Source of the DNA: Apostichopus japonicus
Taxonomy: Eukaryota > Echinodermata > Holothuroidea > Aspidochirotida > Stichopodidae
Reading direction: 5' to 3'
Assembly: GCF_037975245.1 (NCBI RefSeq)
Contig: NC_092577.1
Coordinates: 8,717,013 to 8,781,012, forward strand
DNA: 64,000 nucleotides
Part shown: positions 34,466 through 45,786 of the stretch, piece after piece
How positions within the stretch are numbered: position 1 is the stretch's first letter
Layout of the letters: each line of letters opens with the position of its first letter
The notes under the pieces: generated by a model
Told to the model about the DNA's origin: nothing
The model's input: only the letters and a program-made list of their open reading frames with translations
Database searches by the model: none
Translations under genes and position numbers: made by a program

Positions 34466-36221
34466 TAAACAATATTTGATGCTTTTTCTGTCTCATTTTT
34501 TGACAATGTTACATTATCATTTATTATTTTAGGTAAATATGTGTTCGCGTCTATTTAAACAATCACAGTACACTGTGAAAGTGTTAAAAAACTGGTATGT
34601 AACGAGTATAATAATAATGTGAGGTTTCTTGTACGAACCAATACTGAGACATATGTACAATATCAAAAAAGCAGTAACACCAACTTACGTTACCCTTCAT
34701 CACTACCGAAATCGTATCCCATCTTCCTTTCACTGTAAATACGTCAGACGTTCTTTTCTACGCATGCGCGAGGTGATTGTTTGGGTTGGGCGGTGTCTAC
34801 ACTTACTTCTTTTCAATCTCTCACAAGTATTTTAAAATAGTAACTAGCATAACATATTGCATTAGATCGGACAATATATACTTAATTTATAATATAAAAA
34901 TGTCCAAAACTGCACAAATTGACGTCTCAAGTTTTCTTCCAGCAGAATATCCACCCTTCCCCTGCCCCTCGCCATACTTTGGAGTCGACTGCAACGAGCC
35001 CATGGCTACATCTCTACCTCTAAAAATGTGTAGGTGATATTTCGATGGTATCATGTTATCATTCAGGGTTATGTAGTTTACATTCGGTTCCTCAAGAAAT
35101 AGGGCTTCATGGAATGTTATGAAATGTGGCTATATAGTGACGTCATACATCATACGGTGATCGTGCCACAAGGTTTATAAAACTGACGATACTATATTAA
35201 AACTATACCATTTCACTGTTTTCTTTTTTAAACAGCACAAGTGCGTGACGTTGTTTCTGATTTAGTCACGTGATAACAGAAGAAAGTAGGTCTCCCGTTT
35301 ATTCAGCCTACCGTACTGTGTTCCTATTCAGGTCGCATAAAGAGGTTGGATAGCTCTTTCAAGCTCATCAAAATTTCAGCACAAAGGCAATACGTTTCCA
35401 ATAGTGCTTTTCTAGACTTTCCGATCTCGAAATTATAGACAAACATTGAGGACATGGACAATTAAATATCCCAGTGTAGGTAGCTACTTTAACTGTGGCA
35501 ATGAAGATAACTTTCAAACATGGGTGACCATTATGGCATCTAGCATATATGCGGGACAATACCGATGACGCTTTTAACACAGGCTTAAGTTCGTTTTAGC
35601 CGAGTGAGTTGATGACGTCATATCTGAGTTCACCTCGCTTTGTATTCTTTTAAAGAGCATAGTTTTAAGTTAACCTTCGGCCTATCATATTTACAAAACC
35701 TATTAACTTTTTGTCTCCCATTTAAAACTGGATCGTGCTGATAAATCGGTAGCATGTGTTATAGTTTTCCAGTAGATTCTGTGTTCTCTGTGTGTAGTGT
35801 ATAGGGGGTATCTAGGAGTTTCCTTGCAATGTATATAGCAGTTCATTACGATTTTTAGGTTTATGTATGGGCCAGTTGATGTTAATACAACATCTTATTG
35901 TTTGATATTTAAAAAAAAAGGATGCTTTGCTTATATATAATGGTGGTTATATCTTCAAACATGTATGCCAAATTCACTAGGAAATACATTATTTCATAAC
36001 TTGGCAAATTTATTTTGTTTTGTTTGTTTGTTTGTTTGTTTTTCTTTTCGTCAGTGTCATCTTTAGGATCTTCCAATAACTTACTCATTCTCAGCAAGTT
36101 TATGACCTTCTAATAATTCTTTAAATGTGTTCTTTCGAGTATCGCCTACCCCGTCTGTAAAAACACCGAATAATCAGTGGGCGGAATGAATATATTTTTA
36201 TTGTATGTCAGAGGCATTATT

Positions 36222-36225
<4 letters not shown>
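34466..36225. other. Downstream of receptor 1; no supported gene
   Basis: AATAAA overlaps the stop codon (34464-34469), and the true polyadenylation site is uncertain. The rest is AT-rich with short frames only. Confidence 0.45.

Positions 36226-36257
<32 letters not shown>
36226..36257. repeat. TA dinucleotide tract
   Basis: Uninterrupted alternating TA of about 32 bases. Confidence 0.95.
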
Positions 36258-36264
<7 letters not shown>

Positions 36265-37842
36265 GTATGTATATACCATTTCCATGCAACTTCCCCACCC
36301 CCCCCCCCCAACTCTCCAATCTCTTACCTTTTCCATCTTCATACAAAAGTATTTATGAGCAAAATTTCCATAGTCACCTAATTCATACCCTAAATATACA
36401 TCAGAATGCAGCATTTGACTTCTCTGAATGTTCACTGGGGGTGGGGTGGATGCATGTACCCTCCTTCACTACTTGGAAGTCAACTTCAACGACCGCATGA
36501 CCACCCTCGGGCCGTCTTGATAAAATCCTGAATCTGTCTCTGTCTATCCCATAAAGAGTTCATACCCCTCCCCCCTATCTGAACCAGTCGGGGTGGGATG
36601 GAGATGGGGATATACAAAATCTACACCTTTAGAATCATCTGCACCTCACTGACCAAATATCCACAAATAACATATTTTCTGAGAAGAATTTCGAGAAAAA
36701 TTATTCTAGTCACTATTCGATACTGAGTTCGTATTTATTCAAAGAATGACGTTAAGGTGAAAGGAAACAAATCTTTATGTGATTTATCAAAGTTTTTTGT
36801 TACTTACAGCTAAGTTTATTGATACTAAGCCAGTTGGGGGGTTTGTGTGTGGTACAAGGGAAGATCCTTTACTCGGTTTGATTAATGTTGATCAGTGACA
36901 GTCAGCGTAAAACAAAGACCATCCTATGGCAAGCCAATAGAGCCAAAAAAAGCATTTTACTATACGCTTGCTCAAAACCAACTAATCAGTGAAGCATTGT
37001 CATTCATGTGATATGTTAGCCAAGTCGTCATCAAAGACCGACATCGTGTCACATAATTCACGAGAACATGTTCTCAAAATCCATGCAGAAAGCTTAGGCG
37101 AATACAAGTGTTGGATTCCTGCCCAGTTTTCTATGTTAACGTAAGCCAAAATTACAAATTGAGGATTGTTCTTTGTGGTCATGTCTCGTGTAGCTATTAA
37201 CAAGTTGGTATTCACATTGATAACGTTGTCAGCTAAATCACGAGTTCATACTATATTAAAATTTCTTTAAGCACGGTATGAAACTTAATCTCAGCCTCGC
37301 TAATACCCCCCCCCCCAACTCCCCCTCGAGCAGTTCTTTCCTAACATTAAAGTAACCATAGTTATTTTTGTTCAGGAAAACCTTGAACATGGTACATACA
37401 AGTGGTTATGTTATCTCTACGTTGTTCGATGATAGACATTAAAGGACATCCTACTGTGTTCACAGGCGTTTCGTTTTAACTATGTTAATCGGACGCCCAA
37501 GTTTCTATCTGTATTAAATCCCCATTAAACATTCTATCCAAATTCAAATGTCTTCAAGCTCTATTCTATGTTAAACTGAGGAATAGTTCCTAGCATACTT
37601 GTAATTATCTGAGGAGAATACGTAGAATCCAAGGACAATTTCGTGAACATGCTTTTAATGCGGGCTTGGGTACATGAAATACTGGGATGTCTGCATGGTC
37701 ACCTGGCCACCTTAGATTATGCCAGATTCTTTTGGGCTAAGAAAACTAGAAGGGTTGACGATACGCCGTTAGGCACATAGAAACAACTAGCGACCATAAC
37801 ACACCGTATACAACAAATGTAATATCTAAATAATCATATAGA

Positions 37843-37848
<6 letters not shown>
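36258..37848. other. No supported gene
   Basis: C-rich runs near 36297 and 37305. No coding-like frame or defined repeat was seen. Confidence 0.5.

Positions 37849-37935
<87 letters not shown>
37849..37935. repeat. TA dinucleotide tract
   Basis: Alternating TA of about 87 bases. Confidence 0.95.
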
Positions 37936-37941
<6 letters not shown>

Positions 37942-39072
37942 ATATTTCTTTTGGTTCTTTTTTTTTTAGGAGAGTATAAACACTTTGAAGTTAGACTTTA
38001 GATTTTAACCGATTCTCGTTGTGGTCACGATAACTATGGTGGATATTGTTCATGTTGTTCCACAATAGTTATAACTTCCTCACATATGTCGTTACACATT
38101 GTTATGAATTTCATGGTAACTATCGTGGAAGTATTACAAGCCGTTCAAGGAGGCCTTTTAAAGTCGGATATTACAGAAAGCGACTAGGATGCTAACTCTA
38201 AAGACATTGACAAAGTACATCGACATTTGAGCAATACAATTCAATTTCAGTGATTGTTGTTGCCACCATAAAACGATACACTGTGCCTTCACCGGGCTTA
38301 AGTCAACCCACACATCAAACAAGTTAAATGCCTGGTTATATGCAGAATCACATTAGATAATAAGTCAACCAGTACTCTGCCAACGCTCACAATAAATATG
38401 CTGACATTCATGACATCTGTTATGATGTTATAATACAGCACGATTACTAACATTATCAATATACACCATATAGTTATCATGACAACAATGAGGATCGGGT
38501 GCAGATTTGCTGGTATAGCAAGAATAATTGATATGCAGACACAGTCTGGGGATTGTGCTTCGGGGTAGTAGTGTAACTTAAACATAAGCACTCAATCGCA
38601 TAGGAACGCCTAGACTGTATAAAGGTAGAAACGACCGGTCACATGACGCAATTAGATTGAAGAATGTCTCACTAATGTGCTGCTTAACTATCGATAAACG
38701 TCAGCGGTGGGGGGGGGGGGCAGACTACATAAATCATTTACGACGTTGTTTGATGACAATTTCCCCGTCGTTTACGATTACGATATCGTATAAAGGGAAG
38801 TTTTTAGAATATCTTTACCGTTTAAAATGAAGCTTTAATGACAGGAGCGGTGTTTAGAATCACGGACGTGGTGTAAGGTTGTGAAGTTTTGTTTACGGAC
38901 GCGTGTAGCATATACTTAGGTTTTATTATAGTCGAGCCAAGTTAAATGATTATAACTAACCGTTACTATAGTTACTTGAGAGCAGATCTCTTCGGAAATG
39001 AGAATGTTTTGTGCCAACCGTCGGGAAATGAGGCGAGTAGAGGCAATTGGAACTGCACACTTTAATGGGAGT

Positions 39073-39281
39073 GAAGACTCGCGCACAAAGAAACGTCTGA
39101 TGCCGGTAAACTGACCTAGTTTCGAATGAGGTGTAACAGAAGTGTTATACACCACCATCGATCCCAGAAAATACACACACAGCTTGCAACCGTCGGCAAT
39201 TAGACAATAGTGTACAGTCAAAACATGCGCAGCTACGGTCAATACCCACAACACAGTGTACATATCAGCGATGGGCATCTC
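39073..39281. repeat. Duplicated segment, copy A (upstream of receptor 2)
   Basis: This segment of about 209 bp matches 53581-53789 at roughly 88-90% by eye; the core CACCACCATCGATCCCAGAA is identical in both. It lies about 2.6 kb upstream of receptor 2. On the minus strand copy A also encodes a signal-peptide-like start (YTVLWVLTVAAHVLTVHYC), but copy B is frameshifted there. The choice between a regulatory or untranslated segment, a minus-strand exon and a dispersed repeat is open. Confidence 0.75.
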
Positions 39282-40094
39282 AGGTCCAGCTAAATATAAC
39301 AAGGTATCACTTTTCATTAATGTCTGCATTTTGTAGCGACAAGAAAAAACTTCACTTGCAATCAATGGAGAATTAACTTCTTTTCAGAGGGCGGCACGCG
39401 GTTTGGGGCGAGTCAGTCTTCAATGCCTTTAACTTCAAGAAGAATTTCATTCTTGATACATGTAATAATCAAGGGAAGAAAGGAAACAAAATAAGTGTTT
39501 TTTGGTAATGCTTCAATAGATCATCTGGTTTTCAATACCTGCAGCATTAAACTATGATAAATCTCGTGAATGCTTCTTTAATGCCCCTCGGTGCCGATCT
39601 AAATGTTAATCCATTGTTTCATCAATGCTATAATAACTCAACTAAAACATGCTCTTTTAACTTCATGCGAACAATAGAGCCTCCGTGAAGTATAACACAA
39701 TTTATCATTGAAAAATTTCAAAAGGATTGTAAACTTTTCATTTGTCTCCCATAAAAGTATTATGTTTTGGCCTATTGAGTTTTGTATTTCCTCTGAGGAA
39801 CTGACCTAACGTTCTATATATTATAATAAGTAGTCCTACTACTGTCTACGGCGACGAGTCTCAGATGCTGAAAGGGTCATTCCTCACAAATTATTACTGA
39901 TATAGAAATACACGCTAGACCGAAATCAGTTGTTGTTGTTGTCGTTTTTTAACAGTTTACAACATATCAACATTACGATTGTGTCTAAAGTTAACCCTAT
40001 ATGCTAATTTCAGTTAACTCAAAGGAAAGAATACATAGTGCAATGTTTTCTTCGAATGTCAGCGCAGGGCACTGCAGGTAAAATGTAATCATTA

Positions 40095-40096
<2 letters not shown>
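39282..40096. other. No supported gene
   Basis: AT-rich sequence with short frames only. Confidence 0.5.

Positions 40097-40146
<50 letters not shown>
40097..40146. repeat. TA dinucleotide tract
   Basis: Alternating TA of about 50 bases. Confidence 0.95.
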
Positions 40147-40149
<3 letters not shown>

Positions 40150-40932
40150 GCAACTTGTGAAAACTGTTATATGACGGCACGCCCTGTAAGCCCCGGCGGA
40201 GTCGCATGCATGACGTCAACATCGAGGTCTATGATTTTATATCAAGGCTATATAGCCTAACGTTATAGTTATACATTCCATATAGTAATAGCGCCGGTAG
40301 TGATGGGGTATTATACCTGCAGAATAACTATTTGAATCCAGCCAACGGCAACTTCATTCTATATAAATATTTCTAATGTCATGGTACTCAGGATGATCAT
40401 CGCTGTATACTATCACTAAACATTATTAAACATGGTGGTCTGCGCAACAACGTGTCCAGTAACTTTTATTATGCAAGACTGCCGTATTGTACCAAAGTTA
40501 CGATAGATCATAAAGAAATATCGGTGGTCAATTTCAGGACAGGAAAATTAACATAGCGACCTTGTTTTTACAAGGAATTGGCAGTATTTTGTAAATATTG
40601 TACCAGTTATGATAGTTGACCAGCTTTAGAAGGGCAACGTCGGCTAAATCTGCTATACAACATTGGCCAAATATGATAACGACATTCCATATCATGAAAA
40701 TGAATTGATAGGGGGTGTGACTAGTTCGTAATTAGGTTTCATGATATGAAATAATAACCTTAAATTTAATAGTTTTATAGGGAATAGATTTGACAGTTTA
40801 AAGTCTTTCTTTGTAGCCTGTTTAGTTCAATTTTGGCTACAATTAACAAGGAGCTGGTACCATTTTCAGTTAAAGTTCGATCCTTTTTCAACTGCGGATT
40901 TATGGCATTATGTCACATTCGCGTGTAGGAAC

Positions 40933-41218
40933 CAGGGATGTGCTCACACTGGGTGGCACCGGGCGGCTGCGCCCATCAGTTCTGAATGCCGCCCAGCACA
41001 AACAGTATTTTAATTATTTCCGCCCGGCACTTTTTTATGATAATTTAACAAATTTTACCATAACCAAAATCTGGGAGAAAACATTGCACAGAATAGGAAA
41101 TTGCACCACCTAAGCATACTTCATGTGCAAAAGTTGTCCAGTGAGATCCCTCTCCCAGGGTGTGGATCACACTACCGCGCAATCTGCCCGGCACTCAATA
41201 TTCCTGAGCACATCCCTG
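40933..41218. mobile_element. MITE-like DNA transposon, 286 bp, hAT-like termini
   Basis: The left end CAGGGATGTGCTCA is matched by the inverted right end TGAGCACATCCCTG. Inside the ends, further imperfect inverted similarity includes GGCACCGGGCGG against CCGCGCAATCTGCCCGGCAC. Both sides are flanked by AGGAAC (40927-40932 and 41219-41224), a 6-bp target-site duplication. There is no coding capacity. Terminal CAGGG is hAT-like; the 6-bp duplication is shorter than the classic 8 bp. Confidence 0.8.
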
Positions 41219-41224
41219 AGGAAC

Positions 41225-41869
41225 GTAGAGCATTCTGCATGCCGGTTTATATAACTCCTGACTCAAAAAAACCTATATAGACGCGTGTCCTGTTTCACTA
41301 ACCCATCGTTGAAAACAACTAACCTGGGTATTGCCTTCGTTGACATGGAAACTGATATCCGCACAGACCTGATTACAGTATTTATCGGCTTCTACCGGAA
41401 GTAATAGTATCAGGCTGTGAACCTTGTCATATCTTCTCCGTTTGATATAAAAACCACTTGATAGGATTGCTATACGTTTGGAAGTATTTTTCACCATAAA
41501 TTACTTCCAATAACAGATAAATAGTGTATTGATTTGGTAAGGTTTTACCTATTAAGCTGTAAAGAGCTCAAGCAAGTACAGCTTCTATGTAGGAATATAG
41601 TTGGATATCTTCTGGCATATAGACCAATCGTTACTTTTCTTATTTTACATCTTCGACAGTTTTTCTTTCTTTCTTTCTTCCTCTCTTTGAATTACAAAAA
41701 AAGGAGGGGTTGGCTTGGCCGTTGCGCCGCAGACTCTGCACAAGATCTCTCGAGTATTTCAGCAGACTTTGAAGTGAAGAATCAACACTTTTTACAAGGA
41801 ATGACTGATAAATGTGACGTCTGTCTCTGTTTAATTTGACTAAAAGTTATCGCGAAAATTCCTATCAAG
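41225..41869. other. Region immediately upstream of receptor 2
   Basis: Contains a pyrimidine run (TTTCTTTCTTTCTTTCTTCC near 41660) and acceptor-like GCGCCGCAG (ends 41732) and GTATTTCAG (ends about 41763). The receptor 2 start codon may therefore follow a 5' untranslated intron. No other gene is supported. Confidence 0.4.
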
Positions 41870-42970
41870 ATGAGTCAACCGAAAACATCGACAAATGCTC
41901 CTGCCAAGGTCTCCGCCGATACCGACAGCTGGTCGTATTCGTACGATTTTGACAATTATTGCGAGACTACCACCTACGGTACATTGGCGATTTTCAATAC
42001 GGTGATCACAGTCCTTGGCTTATTGGCCTCATTCCTGTTGATGGTGATTATTTGTAAGAATCCAAGACTGAGGCAGGACAAATATCTGTTTCTGAATAAC
42101 CTGATTGGTTCGTGTTGTTGTCTGCTCTTCGTCAGCGGTACGCTTTACATCGAGGATGCGATTAACCCATGTTGGCAAGCGGGACCGTTTCTATGTCGGT
42201 TGGCTAATTTCTCGAAGACGTATCTGACCAACACCTCCACGGCGTTCCTCATCCTCATAGCCATCCAACAATTAAACCGATATCGGCAGAGGTTCGTGAC
42301 GGTGTTTAACGCGACACACACACGGTGTATGATAGTCATGGGTATGGTATGGGCCGTCGCGCTATTGGTCAGCATACCTGAGTTCGTGTTTGCGAGTGTG
42401 TTATGGTACTCTTCCCAATTCTCAATATGTCAGCTATACCTCACCCACCTACGACAGCGTTTTTTCGTCACCGCCAAGTTACTATTCGTAGAATATATCG
42501 CGCCGCTCCTTCTTCTCTCTATCGTTACCACAGTAACCGGAATTTACGTCATCGTCCTGAAATCGCGATATTCCACTTGGGGCACAACGACTGGCGAGAG
42601 TCTAGTTCCACGAGACAATCACCACCCACGTCACTTTGGACTCGTTTTCGCCTTGACGGTCGTTTTCCTCATCGGGTATTTCCCTATATACTCGTACGAA
42701 CTCGTCATATCGCTGGCGCGCAACTCTTACCAGAACCACTTCGCCACGTTCTGGTGGCACATGGAATCGGTGAGCACATTTTTCGTTCTGTTACCCCCAG
42801 CTCTTACACCAATACTGATTATGTTGTTGTCATGGGAACATTGTAACGTTTTAAAGTCCATTTATCAACATTTCACTGTTCCGGAGAGTTTCGATGAGGT
42901 TCCGCAAGATTCAGCCAACAATGGGAATGATGAAAAAGCACCGGAGCAGGGTACTCAAGCTGTTGCGTAG
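41870..42970 (+). CDS. Receptor 2: divergent rhodopsin-like seven-transmembrane GPCR
   Basis: A single open exon of 366 residues with ATG at 41870 (context CAAGATGAG). Helices lie at about 38-62, 71-93, 109-135, 152-176, 201-231, 256-278 and 297-321. Cys109 and Cys187 are the likely disulphide pair. The TM3 end reads NRYR instead of DRY, TM6 reads GYFPIY, and TM7 reads LLPPALTPILIM without NPxxY. The extracellular N-terminus is rich in Ser, Thr, Tyr and Asp (SWSYSYDFDNYC); acidic tyrosines of this kind can be sulphated in peptide receptors, but that is only a possibility here. It shares roughly 45-50% identity with receptor 1 by eye, including the intracellular loop 3 block TGESLVPRD. AATAAA at 43319-43324 is a plausible polyadenylation signal. 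Ligand unknown. Confidence 0.85.
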   Translation: MSQPKTSTNAPAKVSADTDSWSYSYDFDNYCETTTYGTLAIFNTVITVLGLLASFLLMVIICKNPRLRQDKYLFLNNLIGSCCCLLFVSGTLYIEDAINPCWQAGPFLCRLANFSKTYLTNTSTAFLILIAIQQLNRYRQRFVTVFNATHTRCMIVMGMVWAVALLVSIPEFVFASVLWYSSQFSICQLYLTHLRQRFFVTAKLLFVEYIAPLLLLSIVTTVTGIYVIVLKSRYSTWGTTTGESLVPRDNHHPRHFGLVFALTVVFLIGYFPIYSYELVISLARNSYQNHFATFWWHMESVSTFFVLLPPALTPILIMLLSWEHCNVLKSIYQHFTVPESFDEVPQDSANNGNDEKAPEQGTQAVA

Positions 42971-44194
42971 AGCTTATTACAATCTATATTTTTCTTCGAA
43001 AAAATGGCAGAATCATTAATTATCTTTTGCCTATGATCAAATTAAAGAAAGTGCGTTCTGATTTATTTAAGTCGAGAGAGAGAAGGGCAGTAGGAGGGAG
43101 TGGGGAGGGGGAGGGGGAGAGACAGAGGGGTTCTTGTTGTTTGTGACGATCTGTCATTCTCCGTTGGTCAAAAACAATTGTGAACAAAGTTATCGTTACT
43201 CGAAACTGAACTAGAACCAGAAGAGAAAAAAAATAGAAAATGAAGCCACTATTTACTTAAAAAAGAAGTTCTTAAAGGAACGTTCATGTGTAAACAAGTA
43301 GAGAGTTTGATACGAGTGAATAAAGTGATATTGTAAAAATAATGGTTAATGCCATTGGAAAACTGTTTCATGTTTGAAATCATTATTGATATGTTTATTC
43401 AACGTATATGTGTGCCTGAAGAAAACAAAGTTAAAAGAAATCTGTTTGACGGAAGCAGGATTTCATTTTTTTTAGGGTAGGGGGTGGGGGCGTGAGGACT
43501 GTGTTCCGGTTTTGGGACAAGTTTCCCATTTTCATCATCATCATTAATGCAAATTTGCGTGTCGCCTCCAAAAAGTGGTGAAATCCCACTTTTTGAAGGA
43601 AAGTTGATACCTTATTTTTTCACTTTATGATTCCTGTTGGTATATTTTTCATAAATTCTTATGTGACGTCATTATGTCGTATGATAAATATTTCTTATAA
43701 GAGAATGTTTACACTCAATCGAAGACAGAATGCTAGATTTGAAGTCTACTGCAGAACTAAGTTTTCGCATTTCATTAGCCAATCAGAGGTCTGTATTTGG
43801 CAGACTCTCTGACGTAATACAGTGTTCAAATTCAGAAAATTTGACAGGGTTTGACTGGAATTTCCTGCTGATACTGATTGGTATATGAACTGAGGAAATC
43901 AGATTAAGCAGAATTTTAAAGACAATATATATGGTGGGCAGAGCAGCAAGATGTATATTAGCAAAGCTTTTCGAGTTCGGTTCGGGCCTTAAATATCAAT
44001 TTACTTGATAATATGCTCAATATGTGGGTAAATATGCTATTTTAAGGCTATATGATGATGACGTGAGTTGGCTCCTCGTTCGGGTGTCAATATCCATCTG
44101 AGTTCAATTATATAAAAGGCTTCATTAAGACTCAATTTTGATGACGTCAGTCGACTCTTCAGTGTATTACTAAATATTAAAGTTAACCTTTTTC
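42971..44194. other. 3' flank of receptor 2; no further gene
   Basis: Purine-rich patch near 43075-43130, AATAAA at 43319, otherwise AT-rich non-coding sequence up to the retroelement. Confidence 0.5.
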
Positions 44195-44219
44195 CTTTTA
44201 CTTTTTTGTGTAAAAGTAA

Positions 44220-44265
44220 GTTGGCCTGACGTTTCGATCCTAGCAGGATCTTCTTCAGAGGCTAA
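44220..44265 (-). ncRNA. Hammerhead ribozyme motif (left copy)
   Basis: This is the mirror of the right-hand motif: on the minus strand CTGAAGA (44258-44252), a GATCC/GGATC stem II, GAAAC (44235-44231), then GTC. Stem I pairs GCCT with AGGC. The pattern matches the short type I hammerheads known from Penelope-like elements. Confidence 0.75.
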
Positions 44266-44572
44266 ATGACAAGTTACAGTAACAGAGGGGACAAAAACAC
44301 GCACAGAATACAGACAGGTTAATGAGCACGGTGAACACAATGAGATGGATGAAAGGGGATTATAAGTAGAAAGCAACAGGAGAAGAGGAGAGGAAGGAGA
44401 TAAACTGTGGAGGGACAAAGAGAGGATTAAAGGCACAGGGTAGGGAATAAACTGGAGAGGGACAAAGACAGAAAGGTGTGAAGAAAAATGGAGGGGAAGA
44501 GAGCTGTGAGAAGAAGAGTGAAAGGGGGGGGGGGAGGGAGAAAGGGGAGAAGGAGTAGGGAACAGAGGAAAG

Positions 44573-45001
44573 TTAGTCATGTCCTTCCTGAATGTTCAGC
44601 CCATGAGGTTGAATGGTACGGAGGCGTTGCATCCAGAGCCTCTCTCTGCTGATTCGTACTAGGTCAGGACGGCTACCTAAGGATTCAATCCCCTGTAGGG
44701 ACATGTCGTTAATGGTATGGTTGGGAAGGTTAAAATGTTCTCCAACTGGGGTCTCAGTCTTCATGGTGTTGACTGTGGATCTGTGACCATAGAATCGCTT
44801 CTTGAGGGTGGTTTTGGTTTCGCCAACATACTGGATGCCGCAAACTCTACAAGAGATCAGATAGATGACATTGGTGGTAGTGCAAGTGATGTGACCCTTA
44901 GTCTTTTGTGTGAGTTGCATGCTGTGGCTGGTGATGGAATTGGATTCAACAATGTGGTGGCTGCAGACGATGCATCTCGAAGTACGATCACATTTGAAGG
45001 T
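44573..45001 (-). pseudogene. Penelope-like element GIY-YIG endonuclease, C-terminal fragment (left)
   Basis: The 142 or so C-terminal codons of a Penelope-like polyprotein, identical in sequence to the right copy and ending in the same stop. The frame stays open across the palindrome centre to 45286, but the first 95 or so residues are antisense of the other copy and are not element protein. See the right copy for motifs. Confidence 0.8.
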
Positions 45002-45430
45002 ACCTTCAAATGTGATCGTACTTCGAGATGCATCGTCTGCAGCCACCACATTGTTGAATCCAATTCCATCACCAGCCACAGCATGCAACTCACACAAAAG
45101 ACTAAGGGTCACATCACTTGCACTACCACCAATGTCATCTATCTGATCTCTTGTAGAGTTTGCGGCATCCAGTATGTTGGCGAAACCAAAACCACCCTCA
45201 AGAAGCGATTCTATGGTCACAGATCCACAGTCAACACCATGAAGACTGAGACCCCAGTTGGAGAACATTTTAACCTTCCCAACCATACCATTAACGACAT
45301 GTCCCTACAGGGGATTGAATCCTTAGGTAGCCGTCCTGACCTAGTACGAATCAGCAGAGAGAGGCTCTGGATGCAACGCCTCCGTACCATTCAACCTCAT
45401 GGGCTGAACATTCAGGAAGGACATGACTAA
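45002..45430 (+). pseudogene. Penelope-like element GIY-YIG endonuclease, C-terminal fragment (right)
   Basis: The segment opens with TFKCDRTSRCIVCSHHI, the Cys/His linker typical of Penelope-like elements, followed by VIYLISC and IQYVGET (the GIY-YIG positions), the basic KKRFYGHRS helix, the EHFNLPNH block and a catalytic-type Glu in RERLWMQRL. It ends at a stop at 45428-45430. The reverse transcriptase and the start are missing, so it is not autonomous. Known Penelope-like elements use this endonuclease to nick target DNA for reverse transcription. Confidence 0.85.
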
Positions 45431-45740
45431 CTTTCCTCTGTTCCCTACTCCTTCTCCCCTTTCTCCCTCCCCCCCCCCCCCCTTTCACTCTTCTTCTCAC
45501 AGCTCTCTTCCCCTCCATTTTTCTTCACACCTTTCTGTCTTTGTCCCTCTCCAGTTTATTCCCTACCCTGTGCCTTTAATCCTCTCTTTGTCCCTCCACA
45601 GTTTATCTCCTTCCTCTCCTCTTCTCCTGTTGCTTTCTACTTATAATCCCCTTTCATCCATCTCATTGTGTTCACCGTGCTCATTAACCTGTCTGTATTC
45701 TGTGCGTGTTTTTGTCCCCTCTGTTACTGTAACTTGTCAT

Positions 45741-45786
45741 TTAGCCTCTGAAGAAGATCCTGCTAGGATCGAAACGTCAGGCCAAC
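45741..45786 (+). ncRNA. Hammerhead ribozyme motif (right copy)
   Basis: Core CTGAAGA (45748-45754), stem II GATCC/GGATC with TGCTA loop (45756-45770), GAAAC (45771-45775), then GTC (45776-45778) where cleavage would occur after the C. Stem I pairs GCCT (45744-45747) with AGGC (45779-45782), extended by TT/AA after one mismatch. Stem III is minimal, as in hammerheads reported from Penelope-like elements, which may act as dimers. It sits in the element 3' region. Confidence 0.8.

Noticed and set aside
38298-38591. Hydrophobic minus-strand frame as a partial fourth receptor
   Set aside because: No receptor motif (PCW loop, NRYR, GYFP, PPA) is present, and its hydrophobicity fits AT-rich composition.
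38916-39365. 149-codon minus-strand secreted protein
   Set aside because: The signal-peptide-like start is attractive, but the close duplicate at 53.6-53.8 kb is frameshifted and no downstream exon is visible. It is kept only as a duplicated segment.
44170-44580. 136- and 132-codon Ser/Pro-rich frames at 44170-44580 (minus) and 45423-45821 (plus)
   Set aside because: They translate the pyrimidine-rich 3' untranslated region of the element plus the ribozyme; there is no domain and no conserved start.
44717-45430. 237-residue protein spanning the palindrome centre (and its minus-strand twin)
   Set aside because: The first 95 residues are antisense of the opposite arm. Only the part after the centre is genuine Penelope-like element sequence.
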